Under the pieces are notes generated by a model that worked only from the letters and a program-made list of their open reading frames with translations, made no database searches and was not told where the DNA came from. Positions 12,073 through 23,661 of a stretch of DNA of 64,000 bases are shown here, in pieces. This DNA comes from Lyophyllum atratum. Lineage: Eukaryota; Basidiomycota; Agaricomycetes; Agaricales; Lyophyllaceae. Position 1 is the first letter of the stretch. Each line of letters begins with the position of its first letter. Position numbers and translations under genes: made by a program. Location of the stretch: assembly GCA_014905825.1 (NCBI GenBank), contig JACGCN010000030.1:1-64000 (forward strand), in the 5' to 3' direction.

Positions 12073-12819
12073 AGATAAGCACTTTAGTCACCCCATACCT
12101 GACTACAATTAGTAACATTCATTTTCCGGAAATAAATGTACTAATTGTACAAGTTGAGGTGGAGCATCCAGGTTATTGGCAGCTACCAGCATCCATGGGA
12201 GCTGACCATCCTGGCACTTGGCAGCTGCTTGGTAGCTGTATAGGAGTGGAGCCTCCACCAGCATCCACATGGATCATCCACTGCGGGTGCTCCCAAGTAA
12301 ATGGTAGCTCCCAAACCAGATATGTGTGTCACAGGGTCTCTGGGGTCCTCAGTCAAAAATAAAATCCAAAAATATGCATTATTGCCCCTGTAGCGTGTGC
12401 TTGTGTTGATTTTTCTTGCTGTCTATAGCCTATCTAATGTTGAATACACCATTCCTTCAACTATTAAGCACCAAAATATACATAAATAAATTAGGAAAAT
12501 TTATGTACGACTTGTACAAAGCTATCCCATGTTCTCAGCCCCTCAGGAAATAACACAGATAAAGGTTACCAGTGCGGGGTTTTTGTACTCCTACTAACAC
12601 GGATACAGATACAGATAAGAGTTTGGATACCCACATGCGTTAAGACAATCTCAGAACTGTGCAAAACTGAGCTAGAACTGACTATGATACCCGTGCTATT
12701 CCCTTTTTACACGTGGAACAAGGGATAAGATTCCAGGTAGTTAATACTAGATTGCTGGTGAAGTTGCTGTCCAGAGCATCCGTGTAGCATTGATACTTGG
12801 GAGGTCAGAAGCCTCTACT

Positions 12820-13210
12820 GGAGCCTCCAAGGTAGCCTCCAACTTCTAACTGGCCTCCAGCTTCCAGGTAGCTCCCGGCTTCTGGGGAGCCTCCAGCTTC
12901 TACACTCAGCATCCATTCTAGCTTCCAAAGAGCCTCTAGCTTCCAAGTAGCATCCAGCTCCCTAGTAGCATCCAGTGTCCATGTAGCCTACAGCATCCAA
13001 GGAGCCTCCAGCCGCGAAGTAGCATCCAGTCGCCAAGTAGCATCCAGCTTCCAAGTAGCACCCAACATCCAAGTAGCATCCAAGTAGCATCCAAGTAGCA
13101 TCCAGCATCCAAATAGCATCCAACATCCAAGTAGCATCCAGCATCCAAATAACATCCAGCATCCAAGTAGCATCCAGCTGCCAAGTAGCCTCCAGCTTCC
13201 AATTATCGTC
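12820..13210. repeat. Left subterminal minisatellite
   Basis: About 20 imperfect copies of a 10-20 bp unit of the type AAGTAGCATCCAGCATCC. The same unit occurs inverted in the right arm at 17550-17880. Such subterminal arrays often bind transposase in non-autonomous DNA transposons (family knowledge; not shown here). Confidence 0.85.
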
Positions 13211-13410
13211 CAGCCTCTCAAACGCACATCATAAAAGTCAGCGCATCAAGAGCAATCAAAGCAGTGGTCCCAAGTTCTGAATTAATGTTTTATGATGCAT
13301 TGTAAAAGCACTTGAAAGATCCTGATTTGATGTCACTTCTGAGATAACATCAAACTTGCAGTGCTCATAACATTCCTCCACCTATCAGTACTTTACACTC
13401 CCCCACCTAT

Positions 13411-13567
13411 TCCGATCGGATCCGATCGGACTCCTAGAAGTCCTAGGATTCCGATCGGACTCTGATCGGAATGTCCTAGGATGTCTTAGGAGTCCGATCA
13501 GAGCATCCTAGGATGTCCTAAGAGTCCGATCAAACTCTAATCAGATTGTCGTAGGAGTCTGATCACA
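13411..13567. repeat. Array of CCGATCGG and CCTAGG palindromes
   Basis: Repeated TCCGATCGGA, CTGATCGGA and TCCTAGGA motifs alternate over about 155 bp, starting with two perfect adjacent copies at 13411-13430 and decaying rightwards (GATCAGAG, GATCACAC). It lies between the minisatellite and the GC-rich left arm. I saw no clear equal in the right arm. Confidence 0.75.
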
Positions 13568-13979
13568 CTGTCAACTTCTCATAATTAATTCAATGACATA
13601 GAAAGATCTGACTTAAGATGTTATATTGATCTACTTAATGAATACATTGATATGGTACATTAGATATACAAAAAAAGCACGCAGGCCGTGCACAAATGCA
13701 CTGCTGCTGCACCCCTCCCCCGCGTGAGATGCGGCCGAGGCCATGGTGACGTGGCGGGGTCGTAGCGGTGCGGGGCGCGTGGTGAGTGCGGGGCACGTGG
13801 TGGGGTCGTGGCGGCGTCGCGAGCGCGTGGTGGGTGGGGTGCGAGTGTTGACGTGGTGGCTGGCGGGGTGCGTCGTGATGCGGTGGGTGCGTGGCGAGGC
13901 GGGCGGGTCTCCGAGGGTGGGCGGCTAGGGGTGACGCGGCGGCGGCGGCGGCGTTCCTCTCGCGTGTGAGTGGGGTGGC

Positions 13980-14130
13980 GTCGTGGCGTCGTGGCGGGCG
14001 TCCTGGTGATGTGGCGGGCGTCGTGGTGACGTGGCGGGCGTCCTGGCGACGTGGAGGGCGTCGTGGTGACGTGGCGGGCGTCCTGGTGATGTGTCGGGCG
14101 TCCTGATGACGTGGCGGGCGTCCTGGGTTA
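13980..14130. repeat. GC-rich tandem repeat, left arm
   Basis: About six copies of a 23 bp unit of the form GTGACGTGGCGGGCGTCCTG. Long open frames over it on both strands are compositional. Confidence 0.8.
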
Positions 14131-16424
14131 GTGGGGCGTGGGGGTGGGTGGTGCGTGTGACGCACCTCGGTGGCTCTCCCCCTACTGGGGTCTGCCCTTG
14201 CTGGTCCCCCTTCCCCTGCCCTCGCTCGTCACCCTTCCCCTCCCTCGCTCGACGGCGGGGTGGTGATGTGGCGGGCCCCGGATCTTGGCGACGTAGCACG
14301 AAGTCCCGGCCATGGTGACGCGCCGGGGCAGTAGCGGCGCGGCTGGTGCTGATGACGTGGCGGGTAGCGCTGTGAGTGGTGCTTGTGCTGGCGGTTGCGA
14401 GGTGGCGGGGCTAAGTGTGGTGGTGCTGGTGCCGGTGGTGTGTGACGTGGCGGGACTGGGCGCCGTTGCGGGTGGTGCTGTTCCCGGTGCTGTTTCGGGG
14501 CGGGGAGGCGTGGGTAGTGGTCCTGACGGGTGAGGTGACACCGCTGGCGGTCATCGTCGTGGTTGTGGTCGGGATCGGTGTTGGTGAGGAGTGGTGCAGA
14601 TGGTCTGTGTGACACATTCGGCAACCGGCGGTGTGGTGGGTGCCGTCATGGGCTGGCGTGGTGGTGAGTCGTCGCACTCGCGTGGTAGGGGGTCGGCGCA
14701 GTGGTCAGTGGTGACGTGGCCGGTGTTCGCGCCGTTGGTGTCGGGTTCTGGTGGCGTGGAGGGGCAGAGGGCTTCGGATTCGGGGGTCCACTGGCCGTAC
14801 TCCGCCGTCTCGCATCCCTCTATGAGGGGAGGAGGGCGCCGTGTCGTTGTGGTGGGCCTGGATGAGGTTGGAAAGCCAAGTAACCTATAAGAAGCAAACA
14901 ACAGATGTCAGTACGGTTTTCAGGGCTAAAACATGAAAATAACAGTAAAAGAACTTACTTTACAAAGATCCACGGCTGGATGGCTATCCAGCGTGGTGTT
15001 GTAGTGGTCAGAGGGACAAGGACGACGGTGTTGAAGACGATTTTCGCGTCTCGGGCCTTGCCGAGCGCGATTCCCACGCCTCTTGGACGTCTGGAACGAC
15101 GTCAACGGAGGCTCGTCCTGCTCCATTGACCTTGTCCGATGGTATATTAAGTGTCGGGATGTGTCCAAGGTGATGTATGGAGGCCTGCCGCGGTGGAAAT
15201 TTACTTAGATATGCAGTAATGGTAGATTTACTTACAGATTAATCAATTTAAGCACAGATTTTATGCCATCCCAGAAGTATTTCGGGAACTGGAAAGGATC
15301 TACAGTAGGTACAGCCAATTGGACACTTGTAGAATTGTAAGAAAGCATGTTAGACTCGAACTGCGGAAAAACATGAAGGGGTTCTTTGGAGAGGGCATTT
15401 GGGAGCATGCCTCGATGTCTTAAAACACAAGTGAACTCGCATCAAACACATCAAAAGTGCCGTATTTCATGTATTCCGAGCACAACTGTTTCCACAATTC
15501 ATTGTAGCTCAAACTGGTGCTACCAGTGGGTTGGGGCAACGTATTAGGGTAGATCCCAGGCCTCAGAATATTTATTTTCGAAGTCCCTCTCTCACAGGAG
15601 GTGAAATGGTAAAAAATATAAACTTCGGATTTTCACTCGGATTTCTATTCTAGGTATATAGGCGACCTCGGGACAAGTATCTACATCGAAATTGGTGCAG
15701 TGGAGCCCATGCAGCGGTCTGCACAAGTTTTCAAATAGCTCGAGCACTTCCTGCAGGCCCATCTACACAAATAATTATTCAGTCTATGTTGGAAGGTCAA
15801 GCAGTATATATCTAATGGCCTTTCACCGCGGCACTTAGACCCGTAATGATGTGGTTGGCCCTCCACGCTGCGATGCCTTCTCAAGTCGCGTGTTCCGTAT
15901 TTGGACGCGTTTTGTCACGTGACCATTTCACGAGCTGTAAACATCGACAACAAGTTGATGGTTGACGTTGTTGTTGACTTCTCAGATCTCAACCACTACC
16001 GCCACCACCACTACACCTCCGCCTCCGCCTCCGCGTCCACCTCCACGGCCGACCACGACGGTGTAGACGACCACCGCCAACGCCCACAACCATGCCCACG
16101 ACATAGAGCACGCGACGAGAGCGCACACCGCCTGGGGACCACACGGAGGCCGACGCGAAGGCGGAAATGGGACCGAGGGGACAGAGTAAGGGCAGACCCC
16201 AGTAGGGGAGAGCCGCCAGGTGCGCCTTCGCACCCCGCTCCCGTCCACCACTGACCCCCCAACACCTAGCGTCACCCGCGGCGGCGGCACCACCCACGGC
16301 CCTACCACGTCTTCGAGCACGGCCGGCCCACCCCGCTGCCACGTCACCCGACCCGACCCGACCCACCCAACGGACGCCAACCAGCGACGCCCCAACCACG
16401 CAACCATCACGGCCCCAACAACTG

Positions 16425-16765
16425 CCACGTCACCACCCGCCCCTTTGTCCCCGCCAAGTCACCCCTCCGCCCGCCGCACCGCCACGTCACCACCCGACCC
16501 TTCGTCCCCGCCAAGTCACCCCTCCGCCCGCCACACCGCCACGTCACCACCTGACACCTCGCCCCCGCCAAGTCACCAGCCACCACTCCGCCCGCCGCAC
16601 CACCACGTCATTGCGACGACATGACTACGACGACGACCACCACCACCACGCGGAACGACACCACGACCACAACCACTGCGCCCGCCGTGCTGCCACATCA
16701 CCGCGACGACACGACCACTGCGCCCGCCGTGCTGCCACATCACCGCGACGACACGACCACCACCA
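16425..16765. repeat. GC-rich tandem repeats, right arm
   Basis: Roughly three copies of a unit near 57 bp containing CGCCAAGTCACCCCTCCGCC (about 16425-16600). These are followed by two copies of a unit near 43 bp containing GCCCGCCGTGCTGCCACATC (about 16678-16760). They belong to the inverted right arm of the 6.6 kb element. Confidence 0.75.
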
Positions 16766-17549
16766 CCGCCACCACGGAGCCGACGCCCAACCCGTCACCA
16801 CCCACCACCCGACTATAGCGAATGCCACGCCCACCCCGACCCGTGAACGTAACCATTTCCCAAGCCGCTGCCACGCGAAGTGGCGACGACGGCCTCCGGC
16901 CATTACGTGCATGGCGAGCCCCATCAACCACCCCGCGAGACCCCGCCTCCGCCTCATATTCTATAATTTATGTACCATGTATTTTTTTTGGAAATATATA
17001 TCTTTATTGCTTTTGTCTAGCATTTCCACTGGACTCTAGCGCAATCCAACGTAACCGATTGGTGTCAGGTGGAGTCCACCGGCATTCTGAGGAGGGTGGT
17101 ACCCGACCATCGCAATCCCTCTCAGAACCAGTGCTGACCACCGCCATGTCACCTCCGTGGGCCCGATAGTGCCCGATGACCACATTCCACATCTATTGCT
17201 ACATTCCGCTTCCTTTCTTTTCCATGTACGTACTTTCTACAGTTACTTCACCCCTTTCCCATTCTGACTTCTGCCTTGTTTGCCTTCGTGTCCGAATTTT
17301 CTGAGTTTTCCGAGAGCTCTGCACGTCTGGCTTCTAGGATGTCTAAGGAGAGTATAACAGGATGCGGAGCATCAGCACTCCAACTAATTGGTACTCCTAG
17401 CCCTAGTAGAAATATTTTCAAAAATACTCTTAGTGTAGAATCTCAGGTAGATCAATTGGTAAATACCTGTATAGATATATTGCCTAGAAACATACTTCAT
17501 TTTTTGTCATTGTTACAGGACTTTGATGAGTGTGTGTAGACTGGGTGGT

Positions 17550-17880
17550 CATTGGAAGCTGGATGCTACTTGGGAGCTGGATGCTACCTGGGAGCTGGAA
17601 GCTACTTGGGAGCTGGACACTACTTGGGAGCTGGAGGCTACTTGGGAGCTGGAGGCTACTTGGAAGCTGGCTACGGGGTACTCCCTGGCAGCTGTGCTTT
17701 GCTCTTTGGAGGTTGTAGGGCCACTTGGACACTGGATGCTACTACGGAGCTGGATGCTACTTGGATGCTGGATGCTGCTTGGGAGCTGGAGGCTACTTGG
17801 AGGCTAGGATGGATGCTGGGTGTGGACGCCGGGAGCTACCTGGATGCTGAAGACTAGTTAGAAGTTGGAGGCTACTTGGA
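17550..17880. repeat. Right subterminal minisatellite
   Basis: Tandem copies of units such as GAGCTGGATGCTACTTGG and AGCTGGAGGCTACTTGG, in inverted orientation to the array at 12820-13210. Part of the internal palindrome of the 6.6 kb element. Confidence 0.85.
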
Positions 17881-18708
17881 GGCTTCTGACCTCCCAAGCA
17901 TCAATGCTACATGGATGCTCTGGACAGCAATTTTACCAGTGATGTGGACAACAGTGTTGACTACCCAGAGTATTTGCATGATCGTCAGGATACATGAAAT
18001 CTGCATGGGTAACCTTTACCTGTGTCATTCCCTAGCTGTGCGTCACAGTGCGTGAGTGCTCGTAAACTTCTCTGATTTCTTGACAAATATTCTGATGACT
18101 GATAGTTGTGAGATGATGTATTCGACATCAAATAAGCTATCAGCAGTCAGAAAATCAATGTGCACATGAAATTTGAGGGGATGAGAAGGTGCGCTAGGTT
18201 TGTGCAAGTTCCAAAGTACATGTGGGTGGAGATATATGTCTATAATTTATTCATAGATGGTGACTAATAGTTAGAAGGATGGTGTATTCAACATTAGATA
18301 GGCTATACGTAGCAAGAAAAATCAACACCGTTCTGACATGTTCTCATTTCATGACGCGCGCTCCGTAGGATACAAGAGCGATTGCCTTATCAAGCTACTA
18401 GGGCAATAATGCATATTTTCTGATTTTATTTTTGACTGAGGACCCCAGAGACCCTGTGACACACATATCTGGTTTGGGAGCTACCCTTTACTTGGGAGCA
18501 CCCACAGCGGATGATCCATGTGGATGGTAGTGGACGCTCCACTTCTATGCAGCTACCAAGCAGCTACCAAGTGCCAGGATGGTCAGCTCCCATGGATGCT
18601 GGTAGCTGCCAATAACCTGGATGCTCCACCTCAACTTGTACAATTAGTACATTTATTTCCCCAAAATGAATGTTACTAATTGTAGTCAGATATGGGGTGA
18701 CTGAAGTG

Positions 18709-19270
18709 AGATAAGAACTATCTGCCACTCCCCCTTTACGATTTTCTGTCCTAGGATTAGTGTTGTGGTCTGGTTATGCTGCGGAGACTTTGTTACCTTC
18801 AGTGTATCAGGGGCACAGCCGCCATTGCTGCTGTTCACGGCAGTAGCCTGTAATGTAAACTCATCGCGGAATGTATCAACCTGATTTTGTAAGTCATTTT
18901 CGTTCTGTGGGGTATCAATGCACGGTGTAATACTCACCATCTCATCATGCAGAGCAATTAGAGGTGACACCATGATCGTCATCTTGCCTCTCGCACTCTC
19001 GTGTATGTGTGGACCTGCGGCTATTGCCGTCTTGCCAAGGCCTGTTCCAGCGTGAACAATTGTATCACGTCCCTGCAGCTGCGCGTTTATTGCCTGCATC
19101 TGAAAGCCTCGAGGTCCGTTCTCCCACTTGAATTGCTCCGCAATTTTCTTATCGAGTCCTTCCAGTTCTTTAGGGGTGCAGTGCTGACGGTCCGGCAGGT
19201 CTTCCGGGACATCTCTTTTTTTGTACGATTTCCGTCGACGACATGTAGTACTCTTCGGCTCTGTGAGCAT
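18709..19270 (-). pseudogene. RecQ-family helicase, N-terminal part (motifs I and Ia)
   Basis: Exons 19270-18938, 18880-18797 and 18745-18709 are separated by GT-AG introns of 57 and 51 bp. They carry a basic N-terminus, the Q-like segment RGFQMQAINAQLQGRDT, Walker A VHAGTGLGKTAIA and motif Ia MVSPLIALHDEM. Splicing gives APDTLK-KIVKGEWQIVLIS, which then meets the 6.6 kb element. The last codon is split: its T lies here and its CG begins at 12072. The gene is transcribed away from the DUF6589 gene, with 130 bp between the start codons, so the two share a promoter region. Start Met 19270 is the first in-frame ATG of the exon. Confidence 0.9.
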
Positions 19271-19400
19271 TGCGAAGGATTCAGCTGGTTGAGAGTCAAG
19301 ACCAAAAACTTATTTGCTTCCGTTCACGTGGATACCCGACTCAGCCACCACTGGATTTGAGCGAGCGCAGATGTGTCCGTCTACTTCACCACAGCGAACC
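19271..19400. promoter_or_regulatory. Shared divergent promoter region of the RecQ and DUF6589 genes
   Basis: Only 130 bp separate the RecQ start (19270, minus) from the preferred DUF6589 start (19401, plus). Both must initiate within or across it. I see no obvious TATA box. Co-regulation is inferred from the spacing alone. Confidence 0.5.
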
Positions 19401-22400
19401 ATGCCAGGGACTGGTGGAAGTGGGAAACCACCCAGTCGTTTGCCTATCTTAGGAGCAGATCAGCTTTTCTCGCCGCTACTCTCAATGAGCTCACTCAGCT
19501 CGCTCAGTTCGCCGCCGCCGCTGGATATACCTCGGGGTTTACCTCCATCCCCTCTTCCTCCGTCTTCTCCACCACTTCCTTCCTCACCATTTATACCACC
19601 ACCCGAATTGGCTGACCCGAAAACTCCTCGCCGTCACCGCGCATCGTCACTGCCCCCTATATCAAGTGATGGCCTTATTTACACCTCGCCCATTACTGGC
19701 GCAACCAAGGCAGAGCGTATCGCAAAAGCACGTTCCAAGTCGCTACGCAAACGTGCTGCTACCCTCAGAACGAGGCTGGAGGAGCGTGCATTGGAGGAGA
19801 CTAGAGTTGTGGAAGAGACTATGAGGGCGGAACGAGCGGCAGCCGAAAAGAAGGAACGGTTTTTTTGACGACACCCTAGCGTTGTTCAACGCTCGTGGCC
19901 ACACAGTCACTGAGCTCCTGCTGTACTCGTGCTGACGTAAAGTCTGTAAACACCTGTATTTTGTGAATAGCGCTAGAACGACTAGATATTTTGACATGGT
20001 ATAACTGAGTGACTTTGAGTGAGTGCCTCAAGGAGGGTTTTGGGAACCAGAACGATGGGAGGAGGTGTGATTGTTCTTCTGAAATTGAGGAAATAAGATA
20101 TAGCCATATTTTGGAATCTTGAACAGAAAAATTTGGTGACGTGAGCAGTAGCCTATCTGAAAGTACTCAAAAAGGGCTATCTAGTGATATGTACATTGAT
20201 GGAAAACTATGGTGTGGCTCATGAGATATTGTCTATAGAAAATCCCATCTTGACCACCAGAGAGGGCAAAATAAGGGAAAATAACATGAAATTGGAACTT
20301 TCGATGGCCTGTATCTTGAGGACGGCTCCATATTTTTCCACCAATGTACATACCACTAGATAGACCTTTCTGAGTACTTTCAGATAGGCTACTGCTCATG
20401 TCATCAAATTTGTCTGTTCAAGATTTCGAAATATGGCTATATCGTATTTCCTCAATTTCAGAAGAACAATCACACCTCATCCCGTCGTTCTGGTTCCCAA
20501 AACCCTCCTTGAGGCACTCACTCAAGGTCACTCAGTTATACCATGTCAAAATATCTAGTCGTTCTAGTGCTATTCACAAAATACAGGCGTTTACAGACTT
20601 TACGTCAGCACGAGTACATGTCAGACCCTCTTTTTAAGCAAGGCCAGGCTCGTTGGGACCATCTGTTTCGCGACCGTACATCTATTCCAAAGCTTCTCAA
20701 CCTCTGGTCTTTGCGAAGTAGTCCTGCATCTCGTCAGCAGGTCAACTCTTGGGCTGTAGAATATGTGTCCCGAGAGGTGAAACGGGAGGCGCGCGACATC
20801 GCTGCATCCAAGTATCTTCAAACACGAAATCGCACAGTCGATGCCGCGATGGTCCTGGGATTCAAAATGACATCAATTGCAGAGTATCTTCAACGGCAGG
20901 GCCCAATTCTCATGAAGATCCTTCAATCTATCGCAACGTCTCCGCGCCACCTGAAGAATGCATCACCAGTCCGTCTTGCAAAAAAGCTGAATGTACGTGC
21001 ATTGTGGGCCGTTCGTATCATGTATCGATTTTGACATGAGGACCCCATTAGGTGATCACGTCGACCGCACTAGCACTGCTGGGAGAATACAGCTACAGCA
21101 ATAATTGGCCAAAGAAGGTTATGGGGTTATACCTCTACAGCACGGGATCTCAACGCCAGCCGCTTTCAGTCATGTCTCATGTAGGCATCTCGGAAAGTTA
21201 TAATGCAATCATTGCGAAAAGGCGCCAACGCAAGAAGAAGACAGCTGGGGTGGACCCATTAGCTTTGATTGACCCCGAATTAGCGGCGGCGGCGGCTGAA
21301 GAAGTGTTCACAGAGACGAAGGGGGGAAGTCTACCCCAGCTTTCTCGCTCTATGATAGACGTGGCACGGCGGATTGCCGCCTCCGGTCTTTTTGCCACCT
21401 CCTATGACAACATTAACATGGTTTTTCGAGCGGCTGAGCAGATAGTTGGTCGAACAGGTGAGGTGTTTGCTCATATACGTACAGATAGAATAGGTCTAAT
21501 GAATGGACAGATGCGCAGGAGAATGGGACATGCGCTACAATGTGGCCGCTCTTCAAAGCATGCCTCGAGGATATGTTGGTTTCCGACGTGGAGAAAGCTT
21601 TCGACAATGCTCCGCCTTTGATATTGAGAGATGTTCTTCTCAACGACAACGAGTCCCGCCGTTTGCGAATGCACGTTACTCACTGCATTCTTCGCATCAT
21701 CGTCGCTCACGGTGGTGAAGGCTTCAAGAAATTTCAACGTGACCTCGAACGAACCACGCCTTGCACTCCCGAAAAGATAGAACTCAACGAGACATCCTTA
21801 CACCCCCTCCCAGCCTTCGATATCGATGAGTCTACAATTGTCGGTGGTGCCCAGGTTGTCGATGCCATTTTCGAGCTTCTCGGAATCAAGAAATTGGCTG
21901 GCTGGACCCGGACTGTCAAATTTTTCTGTGGTGATCAGCTTACAATCGCTCGCTTGCGCTCCCTCGTCAATATTAGAGCTGGGCATGAGGGTGGATATAC
22001 AGGATTTGGCTGGGGGGTTTGGATACCTGGACTTTTCCATGCAAAAATGGCGGACATACATGGGGTTTTGCTCACCCATTTCGGAAACCCCACTGCTGGT
22101 TCCCGCAATCCAGGCTCTCTCTCGTTCCATAACACAGTCCTCCAACGGAAGCCTATAGTACTCACTTCCCTCCCTCCCTTCCGGACTTGCCGTGACCTCA
22201 TATTTGTATCACTGTATGCACGGGTTCTCCACTGCCTCCTCCTTATTTCAAAGACTACGTCACTTGAGGAATGTGGCGAGGATCTCACCTGGGATCAGCT
22301 CGAACTCTATGCCCAGGATATCCTCGACAAGTTTGCAAACCCCAATGTTGTTGCCGACCTCCGATGGCGACGAACGCAAGCCGAGAAATTATATGCGAGC

Positions 22401-23661
22401 CAAGAAAATTCCAATACAGCCAGCCAGCCCTCTTCCACCATGCGTCAACCATGCAGCGCATCGTCTGGATCTTCCACCACACCGACTACAGAACCGCTCG
22501 GAGCACGTGATGGAGATATGGTATTCGAAAACGCTGTTCTGTTTCTCCGAGACGCCTTGCTATCTCGCGAGTTCACTGATGCCGTGAAAGCTGGTGATTC
22601 AGGGCGTGTGGTTTTGGTCCTTAAGACATGGGCCCTCAGTTTTCGTGGAAGTGGCCGAACAAAATACGCACACGAGATGCTTCATCTCATTCACAACCTT
22701 ACCTCTGTGTGGCCGAAAGGGATACGGTACGTGTTCTTATGGCCTGTCTGATGTCGGAGTGCCTCACTGACTGCTTTAAAGCCAGATTGTGTTGAACAAC
22801 TGGCTGATAAACCCAACCGGAAAACCGAACTCGTTCATCGAGGTCGATCTAATGCAAGAGCACATGAATTTCTGGATCAAGGTAACTTTACAACTTCACT
22901 TGGTGTCGATGGTTGACTGAGGCTTTCACCAGAATTTTTATCGTGCGCATGGGAGCGCTGCATCATGGGAGTGGCTAGAAATGATTGCACCATGCGTCAA
23001 TATCCTTCGTCAACTCGCGCGAAACTTCAAACAGATGCTCGGAACAGATCTCGGCACTGCTCACCATCCAATGGATCTCACCATTGACCTACCTGACCTT
23101 ATGGAGAGTCTCGACCACCATGAAGTGTACTGCGAGAAGAAAGGCAGATACTTTGATGGCGACGACACTCCTGTCCCTAACATCATTTCCGATGGACTAC
23201 ATAACTTAATTACAGGACCAACGAACCCATTATCTGACTACGTAAAAGCTTTCCTACGTCTCCAGGCTCGACGTCGATTGACTCCACTTGTTGGTGTGGA
23301 GCTGCTGCCTTCGAACAACTCGCCGGCCATCGCAAATCTCCCTTGTCCTTCATCACCTGCACCAACAGCCAGCCAGCCAGATATCAACACAGGTCTCCCA
23401 GACTTGCCTACAGAGACTCATGAAGTCGCAGTGGAGGAGGATGAAGAACAAGATGAGCAGCTCAGCGAGTTTCTGCAGAGCTTCGAGGTCGATGCGGAGC
23501 CCAGTTTGGCATTGGAGACGGCCGCTGATGTGTCTCTGGACATGGACATTGAGGATACTGGATCTATGGAGCTTGGTGACATGGAAGAGGATGACGAAGA
23601 TAGCTCTGACGAAGGTAGCGATAGTGGTCTCAAAGACGACGATGTCTTGGATGCATCTTAG
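19401..23661 (+). pseudogene. DUF6589-domain protein, interrupted by a MITE and a one-base frameshift
   Basis: Exons are 19401-19925 joined to 20617-20992 across a MITE, then 21052-21457, 21511-22726, 22782-22881 and 22933-23661. The N-terminus is Ser/Pro-rich, followed by a coiled coil rich in Arg/Glu. The DUF6589 core includes YDNINMVFRAAEQIVGRTD, QENGTCATMWPLF, FFCGDQLTIARLRSL, WGVWIPGLFHAKMADIHGV, NPGSLSFHNTVL and FYRAHGSAASWEWLEM. The tail is acidic. The pattern of D and H residues after beta-strand-like segments suggests an RNase H-like fold (inference). Seven T at 19860-19866, where six are needed, shift the frame. With one T and the MITE removed, the exons total 1,117 codons including stop. 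DUF6589 proteins are widespread in Agaricomycetes and have no established function known to me. Confidence 0.85.
19926..20614. mobile_element. 689 bp MITE with TA target duplication inside the DUF6589 gene
   Basis: Nearly perfect long inverted repeats start CTCGTGCTGACGTAAAGTC at 19926 and end with its reverse complement at 20614. The similarity extends for about 250-300 bp per arm. TA flanks both sides (19924-19925 and 20615-20616). The element has no transposase. TA duplication points to mobilisation by a Tc1/mariner-type transposase (family rule). Its removal with one TA joins the reading frame ELLLY-MSDPLF exactly. Confidence 0.9.

Larger units (their letters stand above)
12080..18708. 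mobile_element. 6,629 bp non-autonomous inverted-repeat element inside the RecQ gene
   Basis: Both tips read CACTTYAGTCACCCCATA inward, and the terminal inverted repeats stay similar for about 400 bp (12080-12480 against 18300-18708). The flanks are identical AGATAAG heptamers (12073-12079 and 18709-18715), a 7 bp target-site duplication. Inside the tips lie inverted AGCTGG/GGATGCTACTTGG minisatellites, then a GC-rich arm on each side (about 13690-14880 and 15980-16960). These arms are also inverted copies: the CTACTGGGGTCTGCCCTT block occurs at about 14180 and, inverted, at about 16190. A 1 kb unique centre remains. No transposase-like frame exists. The long open frames in the arms are low-complexity artefacts. 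It behaves as a giant foldback element. The superfamily is not assigned. Confidence 0.9.

Noticed and set aside
12820..13210. CRISPR-like regular repeats
   Set aside because: The units are contiguous and degenerate without unique spacers, and the genome is eukaryotic with spliceosomal introns.
12936..13227. Frames with repeated GCYLDAGCYLD-type peptides
   Set aside because: They are the translation of the subterminal minisatellite and appear in three frames at once.
13635..14901. Several overlapping long frames (up to 176 codons) on both strands
   Set aside because: They lie in a GC-rich tandem repeat and encode only Pro/His/Arg/Thr or Gly/Val/Trp runs in every frame. No domain or splice pattern is present.
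15901..17040. Long frames in the right GC-rich arm
   Set aside because: Same reason as for the left arm. This is its inverted counterpart and the frames follow base composition.
17523..17857. Three overlapping frames with repeated LGAGCYLGAG-type peptides
   Set aside because: Minisatellite translation, not a protein.
12080..18708. Assignment of the 6.6 kb element to the CACTA superfamily because its tip starts CACTT
   Set aside because: CACTA elements make 2-3 bp duplications, here it is 7 bp, and no matching transposase is present.
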